From Streptomyces bungoensis (GTDB lineage Bacteria > Actinomycetota > Actinomycetes > Streptomycetales > Streptomycetaceae): a stretch of DNA of 64,000 nucleotides. The DNA is taken from assembly GCF_001514215.1 (NCBI RefSeq), contig NZ_KQ948851.1:764848-828847 (forward strand). The letters run 5' to 3'. The notes beneath the pieces are model-generated. The model was given only the letters and a program-made list of their open reading frames with translations. It ran no database searches and was not told the origin of the DNA. Positions 25,230 to 33,611 of the stretch are shown in pieces (position 1 is the stretch's first letter; each line of letters begins with the position of its first letter). The position numbers and the translations under genes were made by a program.

Positions 25230-25282
25230 GTGGGTTGCGGTACCTCCTGCGGGGGATTGCCGGGGGGCGCTTGGTCGGTCAT
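25226..25282 (-). CDS. 18-residue proline-rich ORF
   Basis: ATG 25282 overlaps the stop of the CYTH-like gene, and its stop overlaps the next small ORF (ATGA at both ends); the product is rich in Pro and Gln (APPGNPPQEVPQPT). An AGGAGGT inside it (at 25239-25245 on the opposite strand) would serve as ribosome site for the next ORF. It may only be a coupling device. Confidence 0.25.
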   Translation of the reverse strand: MTDQAPPGNPPQEVPQPT

Positions 25283-26487
25283 GGCGTGGCGAGGTCCGGG
25301 CGGAGGGCGATGGCGTCGCGAAGGAAGCTGCGCTTGGAGTAGAAGGTGTGCTCGGCGGTCCAACCGTGACTGGCGAGGTACTCGCAGAGCCAGCTGTCGA
25401 TCCGCTTCATCTCGATGAGGATCTCGTCCTGGTGGTGGTCGAGGATGCTGCGTGAGCGGAGGTACTCCAGCTCGCACTGGGAGAGCACCACGTCGGGGGC
25501 CGCCAGGAGGGCGCAGCGGTCGAGGAAGATGCCGTAGACGTGTCCGGTGCGCAGCGACTCGCACTGGATGTCGTAGCGGACGCGCTGGAAGGGCGGCATG
25601 GCCCGGACCTGGAGGTTCAGGTCTTCGCGCAGGAACGTCTCGAAGCGGTCGGGGGTGATGTCGAGGCCAGGGGTGAGTTCCTCGCGGCGGGCGAAGGCGT
25701 CCTCGGTGAACCACTTTCGTTTGAGCACGTGCCCGGCGGTGACGGTGGGGATGAAGGAGGCGTAGCCGATCTCGGGCTCGGGGCCGGTGACGTCGAACAG
25801 ATGGTTCTCGGTGTGGTGGATCTGGAACTCTTCCCGGTACTCCGGACGGCAGCCTTCCAGCTTGCCGTCGCGAAGTGCCTTGAGCAGTTCCATGGACGCG
25901 GACCAGATGTCCGGTGCCGGGTCGAGGGTGTATTTGATCTCCAGCTCAGTGCCGGAGAAGTGCTTGCGGAAGTACCGCAGATGGTTGTTGAGCGCCGTAC
26001 TCGACTCTGCGTGCGCCGTCAGCACGGGGTCGAACCAGCGCAGTTCCTCGACCGGGCCGTGGCCGACTGGTTCCCGGGTGGTGCGGACGAAGCAGGCGTC
26101 CTCGGGGTGAAAGCGGATCTGAGCGTACGCGTGGTAGCCGCCGCCGGGGTGTTCGGCCAGGTAGCACAGCGGCACCAGGCCGGGGGCGGCCTCGGTACCG
26201 ACCAGGCCGCGCAGGGCGGGGCCGGCGATGGCGTCGGGGAACAGTTCGCCGCCGTGGATCCTGGCCGCCCCGAGCCGGGTGCCGCCGGGCTGCAGCGCTT
26301 CGGCCGGGCAGGGCCCCAGCGCGTTCCAGCGGACGATCACGGTGGTGGCCGGCCGGCATACCTCCTGCGGTGGCACCCGTACGAGCACGATCGGCTCGTC
26401 TGGTCGCCGTGGCGCGGTGCGGTTGAGGAGGTGGACGCCGCCGAGGACGACCCAGGCTCCCCGGTACGAGGGCTGCTCATCGTGCAC
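25279..26487 (-). CDS. CYTH-like (triphosphate tunnel) protein, putative
   Basis: I do not recognise the whole 402-residue protein. Residues from about 180 show a pattern of the CYTH/triphosphate-tunnel fold: ELEIKYTL (ExExK), later LKRKWF, RYDIQCESL, FLDRC and CELEYLRSR (a second ExE), with alternating charged residues as in tunnel strands. CYTH enzymes cyclise ATP or hydrolyse triphosphates, including thiamine triphosphate. The N-terminal 170 residues (VVLGGVHLLNRTAPRRPDEP and on) are unassigned. GTG 26487 has AAGGAG 6 nt upstream. It is the first gene of the operon with the small ORFs. The family call is inference. Confidence 0.45.
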   Translation of the reverse strand: MHDEQPSYRGAWVVLGGVHLLNRTAPRRPDEPIVLVRVPPQEVCRPATTVIVRWNALGPCPAEALQPGGTRLGAARIHGGELFPDAIAGPALRGLVGTEAAPGLVPLCYLAEHPGGGYHAYAQIRFHPEDACFVRTTREPVGHGPVEELRWFDPVLTAHAESSTALNNHLRYFRKHFSGTELEIKYTLDPAPDIWSASMELLKALRDGKLEGCRPEYREEFQIHHTENHLFDVTGPEPEIGYASFIPTVTAGHVLKRKWFTEDAFARREELTPGLDITPDRFETFLREDLNLQVRAMPPFQRVRYDIQCESLRTGHVYGIFLDRCALLAAPDVVLSQCELEYLRSRSILDHHQDEILIEMKRIDSWLCEYLASHGWTAEHTFYSKRSFLRDAIALRPDLATP

Positions 26488-26629
26488 GCTGGTCTCCTTC
26501 GTGTGAAGCGGGTGCCACGGGTGATCGCCCTGCAGCCCGAAGGGGCCACCGGGTCGGCCGGACCTCCCCGTATGGCTGCCTGCTCGTCGCTGCGACGTCC
26601 GGCCGGTTCGTCGGCCTAGGGTGGGGCGG

Positions 26630-27160
26630 GTGAGTCATGGTGAAGTTGGTCAGATGATCTTGGGCGAGGCTGTTGCGGATGCCCGCCTCGCCGCGTGGGA
26701 GTTCGACGGTGCACGGGCCTGGCTGGAGGAAGCCCGCCGGCATCCCATGGAGCCGCTGGCGGCCGAGGTGTGGGTCACCGACCCTGCTTTCGAGCACGTC
26801 CTGCTGGTCAAGCACCGCGTGCGCGGATGGGTGCCGCCGGGCGGCAAGGTGGAGCCGGGCGAGGCGCCGCGTGCGGCGGCGGCACGAGAGCTGCTGGAGG
26901 AGACCGGCCTGCGCACCGAGTTGCTGCCCGAGCCCGCGGCCGTGGCGGTGCGTTCCTACCGGGCCGACTGGTCTCCGACCCTGGGCCTGTCCTACGCCGC
27001 GATCGTGGGACGCGACGTGCCGCTCGCCGGGGAGCAGAACCAGCCGGCGGCATGGTTCCGTCTGGACACAGGCTGGGACAGTGTCTTCCCCGAGGACCGC
27101 GAGCGGATCCGTGCGCACGCTCGCCGTCTGGCAGCCGGCCGGGCGGTCGGCTCCCGCTGA
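26630..27160 (+). CDS. Nudix hydrolase
   Basis: The only plus-strand gene inside the long minus-strand array. The 176-residue protein has an N-terminal helical part (AWEFDGARAWLEEARRHP) and a Nudix domain with WVPPGGKVEPGE and RELLEETGL. It is convergent with the Nudix gene at 27181 (20 bp apart) and divergent from the CYTH-like gene. The GTG at 26630 is preceded by GGGGCGG; GTG 26621 and ATG 26654 are alternatives. Substrate unknown. Confidence 0.8.
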   Translation: MSHGEVGQMILGEAVADARLAAWEFDGARAWLEEARRHPMEPLAAEVWVTDPAFEHVLLVKHRVRGWVPPGGKVEPGEAPRAAAARELLEETGLRTELLPEPAAVAVRSYRADWSPTLGLSYAAIVGRDVPLAGEQNQPAAWFRLDTGWDSVFPEDRERIRAHARRLAAGRAVGSR

Positions 27161-27180
27161 GGTAGGTCCCTGGCCGCCGT

Positions 27181-27726
27181 TCACAGGAGGGCCTCGATCC
27201 GGTCGAGGTCGGCCGAGGGCAGGGTGACGAGCTCAAGGTCGTGCAGGAAGCGGCACCACACCGGCTCCAGGCCGGGTTCGCGTTCGAACTCCTCACGGTC
27301 CAGGCATCCGTTGGCGTGCGCGGCGGTCCGCAGCGCGTGCTGCTGCAGCTGGGCTGGGTGGATCCACCGAGGGGCGCGGACCTCCCGGGGCGAGGGGCAC
27401 AGCGACCCGGAAACCTCGGCCTGGAAGATCCACCAGTGGTGGCCGACCGGACCGTTGGGCGTGCGGTGGCAGTGGTTGGGGCGCCACTGGTCCAGCAGCA
27501 GGTGCAGGTGGGTGACGGTGAGACCGACCTCTTCGGTGACTTCGTCGCGGGCGGCCTGCTCGGGGCCGCCATGCTCGTCGACGTGGCCGGCGACCGGGGC
27601 GATTCCGGCCGGAGGAGTCGCCCGCTCGAACACCAGCAGGCCGCTCGGGGAGGAGATCAGTACCCCGACGCTTGCGTGGTCACAGAGGCGGGCCCCGCCG
27701 CCGGGAGCCGGGGCGGCCGGAGTCAT
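27181..27726 (-). CDS. Nudix hydrolase
   Basis: The 181-residue protein has VAGHVDEHGGPE followed by RDEVTEEVGLTV, a Nudix box with a two-residue shift in spacing, and histidines in RPNHCHRTPNGPVGHHWW, a loop shared with Nudix genes of RNA-ligase or cytochrome-like type, which I cannot assign. ATG 27726 overlaps the methyltransferase stop (ATGA), so the two are coupled. Confidence 0.75.
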   Translation of the reverse strand: MTPAAPAPGGGARLCDHASVGVLISSPSGLLVFERATPPAGIAPVAGHVDEHGGPEQAARDEVTEEVGLTVTHLHLLLDQWRPNHCHRTPNGPVGHHWWIFQAEVSGSLCPSPREVRAPRWIHPAQLQQHALRTAAHANGCLDREEFEREPGLEPVWCRFLHDLELVTLPSADLDRIEALL

Positions 27727-28568
27727 GCGGCGGCCTTTGGCCGTTGGGCGACGACGACGAGCCAGCTCGTCACGGCCGGGGCATCGGGGGTGGTCATGGC
27801 GTAGGCGGTGTCGAGGATCTGCATGCGCTGGGCGTGGGTGAAGTCGCCTTCGGGCCGCGCGAAGACGGGGATGGACAGCCACGCCTTCTTCTCGGCCATG
27901 GTGCTGTGCTGGGCGGTGAGCTCTGTGCCGACGACCGTCAGTCCGGCTGCGGTCAGCTGCTCGGTGACTGTTTTCAGCGGCAGCTTCGGTGGCCTGTCCG
28001 CGTCGCGCGGCGGTGGGGTGTATCCGTGAGCCTCAGCGGCGACTTGGCGGATGAGGGCGTTCAGGGAAGGCCCGGTGCGGGTTGACAGTTCGTCGGGGTG
28101 CCGGACGCCGGCGAAGCCGCCGCCGATGTTGAAGACGAAGCGCCCGCCCGGGCGCAGGATGTGGGCGACGGCTGCGAACACTGCGGCGGTGTCGGTCTTC
28201 CAGATCGCGGAGTTGCACACTACGGCGTCGGCGCTGCTGGCGTGCAGGTGGTCGGCGAGCCGTTCGGCCGGGGAGGTGATCCAGGTCAGGCGGGCGTCGG
28301 TCAGGGTGCGGCGACCGACACGCTGCATCGCGGCGGCGTTGTCGACGGAGACGACCCGAGCGCGGGCCGGGATCAGGTCGAGGATCGCGCGGGCGGTCGC
28401 GCCGGCGCCGCCGCACAGGTCGACCACCAGGCTGGCGTTGGCCAGATGGCCTCGGCGGGCAAGGTCGCGGCTGGTCGCGTCATACATGGGGTGGGCGCGG
28501 GTGAAGGCGTCGTACGCCTCGGCGTTGCTGTCCTCGTCCCAGCCGAGGATGGCGTCCTGGGGTGCCAT
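27723..28568 (-). CDS. SAM-dependent methyltransferase
   Basis: The 281-residue class I enzyme has LVVDLCGGAGATARAIL (motif I), VVSVDNAAAMQRVGR (motif II), AVVCNSAIWKTD (motif IV region) and LRPGGRFVFNIGG (motif V/VI). The C-terminal third carries a substrate cap (KLPLKTVTEQLTAAGLTVVG). It resembles small-molecule methyltransferases. It is coupled to the Nudix gene downstream and lies 60 bp after the DUF2797 gene. Confidence 0.75.
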   Translation of the reverse strand: MAPQDAILGWDEDSNAEAYDAFTRAHPMYDATSRDLARRGHLANASLVVDLCGGAGATARAILDLIPARARVVSVDNAAAMQRVGRRTLTDARLTWITSPAERLADHLHASSADAVVCNSAIWKTDTAAVFAAVAHILRPGGRFVFNIGGGFAGVRHPDELSTRTGPSLNALIRQVAAEAHGYTPPPRDADRPPKLPLKTVTEQLTAAGLTVVGTELTAQHSTMAEKKAWLSIPVFARPEGDFTHAQRMQILDTAYAMTTPDAPAVTSWLVVVAQRPKAAA

Positions 28569-28628
28569 GTTGCTGTGGCCTCGCTTCTCAGAGCGGCCCG
28601 GCAGTGCAGGCCGGGCATTCGGACAGGG

Positions 28629-29558
28629 TCAAAAGAGCGCGGACTGTACGGCGGCGGGCGGTGAGGAGAACTGTGCGCCGAGGACGATGCGCCGGCCCTT
28701 GAGGGTGCCGAGGTCGAGCAGGTAGGGCAGTTGTTCACCGTCACCGTCGAGGGTGGCGAGGACCTGGGAGCCGAGGCAGGAGAGCACCGTCAGCCCGTGC
28801 TCACCGGAGCGTGGGTCGTGCGGGTACAAGGCGCGCCCGGTCTTCGGCGTCCGCAGCAGTTCGCCTTCGCCGGGCGGCGTCCACGGCTCCGGTGTGGCCG
28901 GGACGTTCAGACCGCTCAGGGCCGCGGTGGCGCGGTCGAGGTGCTGATGGTGGGCGGCACCGGCCGGGGCGAGGTCGCGCAGCTCGGCCAGGGCCGTCAG
29001 CTTGGCCGCGGCCCGCACGGTCTGCGTCAGGCCGAGGTGGCGGGTGAGGGCATCCTCCAGGAACCGCACGGCGCGGCCGTCAGCACTCCGGGCGAGGTAG
29101 GTAGCGATCAGGGCACCCTGTTCGTCGAGGCGGGAGCGCTTACGGGGTTCGGCCGCGGTGCCGATCTTGGTGGTGCCGTCGGCGAACGTCGCCAGGTACA
29201 GCCAGTGCGGCTGGGCCATGTACGCCGCCAGGGCGTCGGGAACATGCCCGCCGGAGTGGAACCGGTGGGCGAAGCGGAAGTCGTCCCGCCCGGCGCAGGC
29301 CGGGCACTGTCCGCCGGCCTCGGCCGGGGCCCGGTCAGGGCAGGCGACCGCCTCGACGCGGACGCGGTCGGCGAACCGGTACCGGCCGGTGCACCACCGG
29401 CCGGTACCGCTCACCTGGTAACCCAGGCGCCTGCCCGTGACCGGTGCGTAAACGAGTGGTCCTCCGGTCACGGGGGCGAGCAGAATGCGGGGGTCTCCGC
29501 TCGCCCAGGTGATGCCGTGGCAGACGTATGTCCCGCTGTCGGGCAGGGCCTGGTCCAT
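28629..29558 (-). CDS. DUF2797 family protein
   Basis: The 309-residue protein fits the DUF2797 family: N-terminal ITWASGDPRILL, the CRGRYRFADRV-like WCTGRYRF with Cys pairs (CPACAG) and the central HWLYLATFADGTTKIGTA followed by RKRSRLDEQGA, which resembles a GIY-YIG-type nuclease core. The role of the family is unknown; it is widespread in Streptomyces as a single gene. It stands between a methyltransferase and a nucleotide-kinase-like gene, so a nucleic-acid function in this cluster is conceivable. Confidence 0.65.
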   Translation of the reverse strand: MDQALPDSGTYVCHGITWASGDPRILLAPVTGGPLVYAPVTGRRLGYQVSGTGRWCTGRYRFADRVRVEAVACPDRAPAEAGGQCPACAGRDDFRFAHRFHSGGHVPDALAAYMAQPHWLYLATFADGTTKIGTAAEPRKRSRLDEQGALIATYLARSADGRAVRFLEDALTRHLGLTQTVRAAAKLTALAELRDLAPAGAAHHQHLDRATAALSGLNVPATPEPWTPPGEGELLRTPKTGRALYPHDPRSGEHGLTVLSCLGSQVLATLDGDGEQLPYLLDLGTLKGRRIVLGAQFSSPPAAVQSALF

Positions 29559-29592
29559 GGTGCGTTCCTTGTCGATCGGGATCGGGGCTGGG

Positions 29593-30285
29593 TCAGACGG
29601 TCAGGTGCAGACGGTCGGCCAGGGCAGTGGAGGCGGCCTTGTAGACCTGGTCGCGGTCCAACTGGGCGACGTGCAGCGTCAGCCAGGCGCCGCGTTCCGC
29701 CTGTTCGCGCATCTGGTCCAGGACGGTGTCCTGGTAGCGGATGAAGTCCTCGTCACCGCCGCCGGCGTGGCCGGCCTCCAGGGAAGTGAAAGAGCCCTTG
29801 CGGACGAGAGCCTCGCGGGCCCCGATGTTCAGGAAGAACACCAGGTCCGGCTTTGTCAGATACGCGAAGACCTGCTCGCACAGGCGGGGAGAGACCTCGG
29901 GGTTGACCGCATAGCGGGCGAGGATCTTGTGGTGCGCGTTGTCGAGGATCACGTGGGTGCCCGCGGCGAGGGCCGGCTGGATGACGAGCCGGTCCTGCAG
30001 GGTGTACCAGGAGGCCAGGGCAAGTAGCCAGTAGTGGTCGCCGCATGCCTGGGCGACGCCGGCGTCGCGCCGGTAGACCAGCTCGTTGAGGCGGTCGAGG
30101 TAGCCGGACAGCTCCGGGTCCTGGGGGACGTCGGTGCTGTGCTTGCCGATGAGGACTGCCGTGTGGCCGGCGTCGTTGAGGGCCTGGTGCAGGCGGGCGG
30201 CGAGGGTGGACTTGCCGGCCCCGTCACCACCGACGAAGGTGATCAGCTTCCCGGCTGCGGTGGTGGCCGGCGTGTTCGCCGTCAT
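29593..30285 (-). CDS. Thymidylate-kinase-like nucleoside (mono)phosphate kinase
   Basis: The 230-residue protein has Walker A FVGGDGAGKST (residues 17-27), the same position and spacing as dTMP kinase, followed by a long helical region, DHYWLLALASWYTLQDRLV (DRY-like segment: DRL) and a lid region around KGSFTSLEAGHAGGGDEDF. The house-keeping enzyme is normally near 210 residues and keeps an arginine-rich DRYxxS motif, which is not intact here, so a different nucleotide substrate is likely. Coupled (ATGA) to the phosphorylase-like gene, suggesting salvage of a modified nucleoside. Confidence 0.6.
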   Translation of the reverse strand: MTANTPATTAAGKLITFVGGDGAGKSTLAARLHQALNDAGHTAVLIGKHSTDVPQDPELSGYLDRLNELVYRRDAGVAQACGDHYWLLALASWYTLQDRLVIQPALAAGTHVILDNAHHKILARYAVNPEVSPRLCEQVFAYLTKPDLVFFLNIGAREALVRKGSFTSLEAGHAGGGDEDFIRYQDTVLDQMREQAERGAWLTLHVAQLDRDQVYKAASTALADRLHLTV

Positions 30286-31361
30286 CGGGATTCTCCCAGG
30301 GGGTGGGTCGGGCTGGCGGTCAGGCGGCCGGTGATGATGGTGCGGATGCGGTCCACCAGGACGGCGCGCTGGCGCAGGACGTCGCTGTGACGCTCATTGG
30401 ACAGGTCGGCGGCATAGTGCGTGGCGAGGTTGTTGGAAATGACGTGGAGGTAACCGAATCTGATCCCCGCCTGGCGCGCCGCCGCCCCCATGGGGCCGAT
30501 CTCCGGGTCGACGAAGGCGTACGAGGCGGTGTGCTGGGCCAGCCAGTCGCGGTTCTCCAGCAGGATCGACGGGGAGGACACGTGCAGGCCGCTGCGCACC
30601 CCGTCGTGGGCGGCGGCGTAGTCGCCGAAGAAGTCGTCCCAGCTCACCATCGCCCCGCGTACCAGGCTGGTGTTGCCGGTCGCCAGCCAGGCGTTCGGTT
30701 CGACGCCGGGGGTCAGCGAGCCGACCTTGCCGACGTAGACGACATCGCAGGCGCCGAGTTCAGCAAGGCGCGCGACGACCCGTCCGGCCACGTCTCCCCA
30801 TATGCTGTGGAGGAACCCGAGGTAGACCACGCGACGGCCGGCGACTTCGGTGCGCTGCCACGCGTAGCCGGGTCCGCGGGTCCACACTCCGTTCTCGGGA
30901 GCAAGGTACTGAAGGCCCCAGCCGACGATCACCAGGGCGCCGTCCAGTTCCAGGTCGAGCGCGTCGAGCGCCGTTCGGCACTCCTCCTGCTCGGGCGGCT
31001 GATAGGTGACGGTGCCGACGGGGCGGCCGGTCATGGCCAGATACGTGGCGATGATCAGGGCGTAGTGCTGGACGTAGTCGGCTCCGGGGAACGCCTTGAC
31101 GATGAGGTCACGGCCGTGGATCTCTGCGGTGGGCCGTTCGATGTTGAACAGCTTCCCGGTCTTCTCGTACCGGGAGATCACCGCCGTGCGGTCGTAGCCG
31201 CCGATGATGCGGATGCTGTCCCAGTCCTGGTCCTGGATGAGGTGGTGGACCTTGATCTCCAGGTAGCGCAGCAGCCTCGCGTGGGTCATGGTGTGCCCGG
31301 CCGGCTCGATCGGGGCGGCGCGCAGGAGTCCGGGGGTCGGGTCGGCGAGTAAGGGCGTCAT
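30282..31361 (-). CDS. Nucleoside-phosphorylase-like protein
   Basis: The 359-residue protein has features of the PNP/MTAN fold in its C-terminal 200 residues: DVVYVGKVGSLTPGV (G-x-GSL phosphate region), SGLHVSSPSILLENRDW, VDPEIGPMGAAARQAG (cf. the substrate-binding VDMExAA of the family) and FGYLHVISNNLA (cf. ISD). The N-terminal 120 residues (KVHHLIQDQDWDSIRIIGGY) are an extra region. A phosphorolysis or base-exchange step on a nucleoside is inferred. ATG 31361 overlaps the stop of the TGT-like gene. Confidence 0.5.
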   Translation of the reverse strand: MTPLLADPTPGLLRAAPIEPAGHTMTHARLLRYLEIKVHHLIQDQDWDSIRIIGGYDRTAVISRYEKTGKLFNIERPTAEIHGRDLIVKAFPGADYVQHYALIIATYLAMTGRPVGTVTYQPPEQEECRTALDALDLELDGALVIVGWGLQYLAPENGVWTRGPGYAWQRTEVAGRRVVYLGFLHSIWGDVAGRVVARLAELGACDVVYVGKVGSLTPGVEPNAWLATGNTSLVRGAMVSWDDFFGDYAAAHDGVRSGLHVSSPSILLENRDWLAQHTASYAFVDPEIGPMGAAARQAGIRFGYLHVISNNLATHYAADLSNERHSDVLRQRAVLVDRIRTIITGRLTASPTHPLGESR

Positions 31362-32185
31362 CGGTGCTCCTCGGCGATCTTCACGGTGCTGCCGGCCGCC
31401 GCGCGAACGACGGAGATGTTCTTCCGGATGAGGTCGAACCGGTCTTCGGGGATCGGGCCGAGCTTCTCGACGCGGGGCGTGGAGGGCTTCTCGTACGGCC
31501 CTTCGGGCAGCAGGGCGACGCCCATCGCGCCGAGGATGACTGGGGCTGCGCCGTCCACGGAGGAGATCCACTCGTGCTCGCGCTGCTCGATCAGCTCCAG
31601 GTGCCCGGTCCGGCCCAGACCGAGCAGCCGGTAGATGAGCAGATCGTCGACCAGGCCGCGATCCTGCAGGTAGGCGGTCGCCAGCCAGCGGGTGCGGCAC
31701 AGTTGCTCGTCGGGATCCGGTCGACGCGAGGCCGGCAGGGCGATGGCCCCGGCCCAGCCGTTGGTCACGAAGGCGTCGTAGGTGCGCAGCCACTCGTCGT
31801 CGTCTGCGGCGTGCAGGACCGCGCACAGCCGGAATGCGTCGCCGGACAGCTTCCGGATCTCTCGCGCCGCCTTCTCGCTCGCCTTCAAGGTCGCGGTCCC
31901 GTCCCGCATGACGTCCGGCAGGATGATCTCCCTCGCGGACACCGCCAGCGCGGCTTCGACCAGGCTTTCCGCCGGCAGGGCGTAGCCGAGGTCGAAGAGC
32001 CCGTTGTCGACGATGATCTCGGCGCCGCGCTCGGCCTCGTGAGCGAAGAAGGCCCGGTAGCTGTCGTCGGACAGCACGTGCTGGGCGGCCACGTGGTGGA
32101 CGCGGGCCGGCTCTTGGGCGACGAAGTTCTTCAGGTAGGCAGGCGGAGCGATGACGGAGAAGTCGATGCCCGCGGTGGTGATCAC
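31358..32185 (-). CDS. TGT/DpdA-like TIM-barrel protein (putative base exchange)
   Basis: The 275-residue protein has short strand-loop units typical of a TIM barrel (EIIVDNGLFDLGYALP, EIILPDVMRDGTATL, AGAIALPASRR) and an ending YRLLGLGRTGHLELIEQREH. It resembles phage and plasmid DpdA-type transglycosylases, which insert 7-deazaguanine bases into DNA, and more remotely queuine tRNA-guanine transglycosylases; the CxCxxC zinc site of the tRNA enzymes is not present. The GTG at 32185 overlaps the folE stop (GTGA). The assignment is by pattern and by neighbours (folE, queE, queD), not by a full-length match. Confidence 0.4.
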   Translation of the reverse strand: MITTAGIDFSVIAPPAYLKNFVAQEPARVHHVAAQHVLSDDSYRAFFAHEAERGAEIIVDNGLFDLGYALPAESLVEAALAVSAREIILPDVMRDGTATLKASEKAAREIRKLSGDAFRLCAVLHAADDDEWLRTYDAFVTNGWAGAIALPASRRPDPDEQLCRTRWLATAYLQDRGLVDDLLIYRLLGLGRTGHLELIEQREHEWISSVDGAAPVILGAMGVALLPEGPYEKPSTPRVEKLGPIPEDRFDLIRKNISVVRAAAGSTVKIAEEHR

Positions 32186-32811
32186 GACGCACCCCACAGG
32201 CCGGTGGTGAGGGTGAGGAACTGCTGGGAAAGGACGGGGTCGGTGCCGAAGCGCCCGCCCGAGTGCACCGTGGTGGTGCGAGCCTCCTCCATTCGTACGC
32301 CCCGCATGCTCATGCACAGGTGCACGCCGCGCACGGCGACGGCGATGTCCTCGTGTCCGATCACGCTGTTGAGGTATTCGGCGACTTGGCGGGTGAAGCG
32401 TTCCTGGACCTGCAGTCGGCCGGCGAAGTGCTGGGCGATCCGCCCGAACTTCGACAGGCCCACCACCTCGCCACCGGGCACGTATCCAGCCGTGACCTGC
32501 AAGTTCATGGGCAGCATGTGGTGCTCGCAGAGCGACCACACGCTCATGCCGCCCACGATGACCAGCTGACCACCCAGCTGGGACTCGGTGAAGCAGGTGG
32601 CCGATTCGGCCCTGTCCGGGGACAGGAAAGCTCTCCACCAGGCCGCGACGCGGTCCGGGGTGCCGGTCAGCCCCTCGCGGGCGGGGTCCTCGCCCAGCTC
32701 GACCAAGAGCTGGTGGATCAGGTCGGCGACCCGGCCGGTGTCGATGACCGCAGCGGGCCCGGCGACGGCAGCCGTCGGCGCCGCCGCAGGGCTGGCGATA
32801 GAGGTCGTCAT
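32182..32811 (-). CDS. folE: GTP cyclohydrolase I
   Basis: The 209-residue enzyme converts GTP to dihydroneopterin triphosphate. It has the zinc site CEHHMLP (Cys and His) and the third ligand in HLCMSMRGV, and the substrate loop FGRIAQHFAGRLQVQERFT. Length and motifs match FolE. Streptomyces chromosomes already have a housekeeping copy, so this one, coupled to a TGT-like gene and next to queE-queD, presumably feeds a 7-deazaguanine pathway. ATG 32811 is 57 bp after queE. Confidence 0.9.
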   Translation of the reverse strand: MTTSIASPAAAPTAAVAGPAAVIDTGRVADLIHQLLVELGEDPAREGLTGTPDRVAAWWRAFLSPDRAESATCFTESQLGGQLVIVGGMSVWSLCEHHMLPMNLQVTAGYVPGGEVVGLSKFGRIAQHFAGRLQVQERFTRQVAEYLNSVIGHEDIAVAVRGVHLCMSMRGVRMEEARTTTVHSGGRFGTDPVLSQQFLTLTTGLWGAS

Positions 32812-32867
32812 GGGCGTCTCTCGTTTCCGGGGACTGGGGAACGGATGGGGCGTGGAGTCGCGTGCGG

Positions 32868-33611
32868 TCAGCGGCCTCGGGCGTCCGCGAAGGCCAACAC
32901 GTGAAGGCGGATGGTGAAGTGCCAGTGCCGGGCCGCGACCCCGTCCGCGAGGACCCGGGTAGTCGCGGTGATCACCTCGGGGGTGGTGCCCTCCGGCATC
33001 ACCCACACCGGCGCGAGCCGGTGGGCGTCGGCCAGCTCGGCGATCCGGTCGAGGTCGTCCACCGTGGAAGCGACGAACTTGAACGCCGCCCGCCCGGAGG
33101 CCACAAACGCCTCCAGCGCGGCTGGCACGATGCTCTTGGTCTCCTTTACGCCGAAGCTGGCAAGCTTGGGCGAGACGTTGAACCGGACCCCGTCGGCCAC
33201 CAGCTCGGGAGTGGGTGCGATGGTGCCGTTCGTCTCGAACTCGATCCGCTTGCCGGCTGTTATCAGTCCCCGGACGAGAGGCACCAATCGCGCCTGCTGG
33301 ATCAACGGCTCGCCGCCGGTGATCACGACCAGCTCGACCGGTGAAGACGAGGCCCAGGCCACCAGGCCCGCGACGGATTGCCTCGTCGACTCCTCGTGCG
33401 GGTCGAACCGAGACCAGTCCCAGGTGTACTTCGTGTCGCATCTCGTGCAAGTGAGGTTGCACCGGGACAGGCGGATGAACAGGGCCGGGTGTCCGCAGCT
33501 TGGGCCCTCGCCCTGAAACGTCGGCACCTCGGTACCGAAGCACTCCGCGACGATCAGGGATTCACCTTCGGCAGCTTCCGGTTCGAGGTTGAGCGGCTTG
33601 GTTGTGGTCAT
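32868..33611 (-). CDS. queE: 7-carboxy-7-deazaguanine synthase (radical SAM)
   Basis: The 247-residue enzyme turns 6-carboxytetrahydropterin into 7-carboxy-7-deazaguanine. It has FQGEGPSCGHPALFIRLSRC followed by NLTCTRCDTKY, the CxxxCxxC-type cluster site of radical SAM enzymes, ELVVITGGEPLIQ (SAM-binding GGEP) and FETNGT. The ATG overlaps the queD stop (ATGA). Together with QueD and FolE it supplies CDG; the next enzyme, QueC, is not in this window. Confidence 0.9.
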   Translation of the reverse strand: MTTTKPLNLEPEAAEGESLIVAECFGTEVPTFQGEGPSCGHPALFIRLSRCNLTCTRCDTKYTWDWSRFDPHEESTRQSVAGLVAWASSSPVELVVITGGEPLIQQARLVPLVRGLITAGKRIEFETNGTIAPTPELVADGVRFNVSPKLASFGVKETKSIVPAALEAFVASGRAAFKFVASTVDDLDRIAELADAHRLAPVWVMPEGTTPEVITATTRVLADGVAARHWHFTIRLHVLAFADARGR

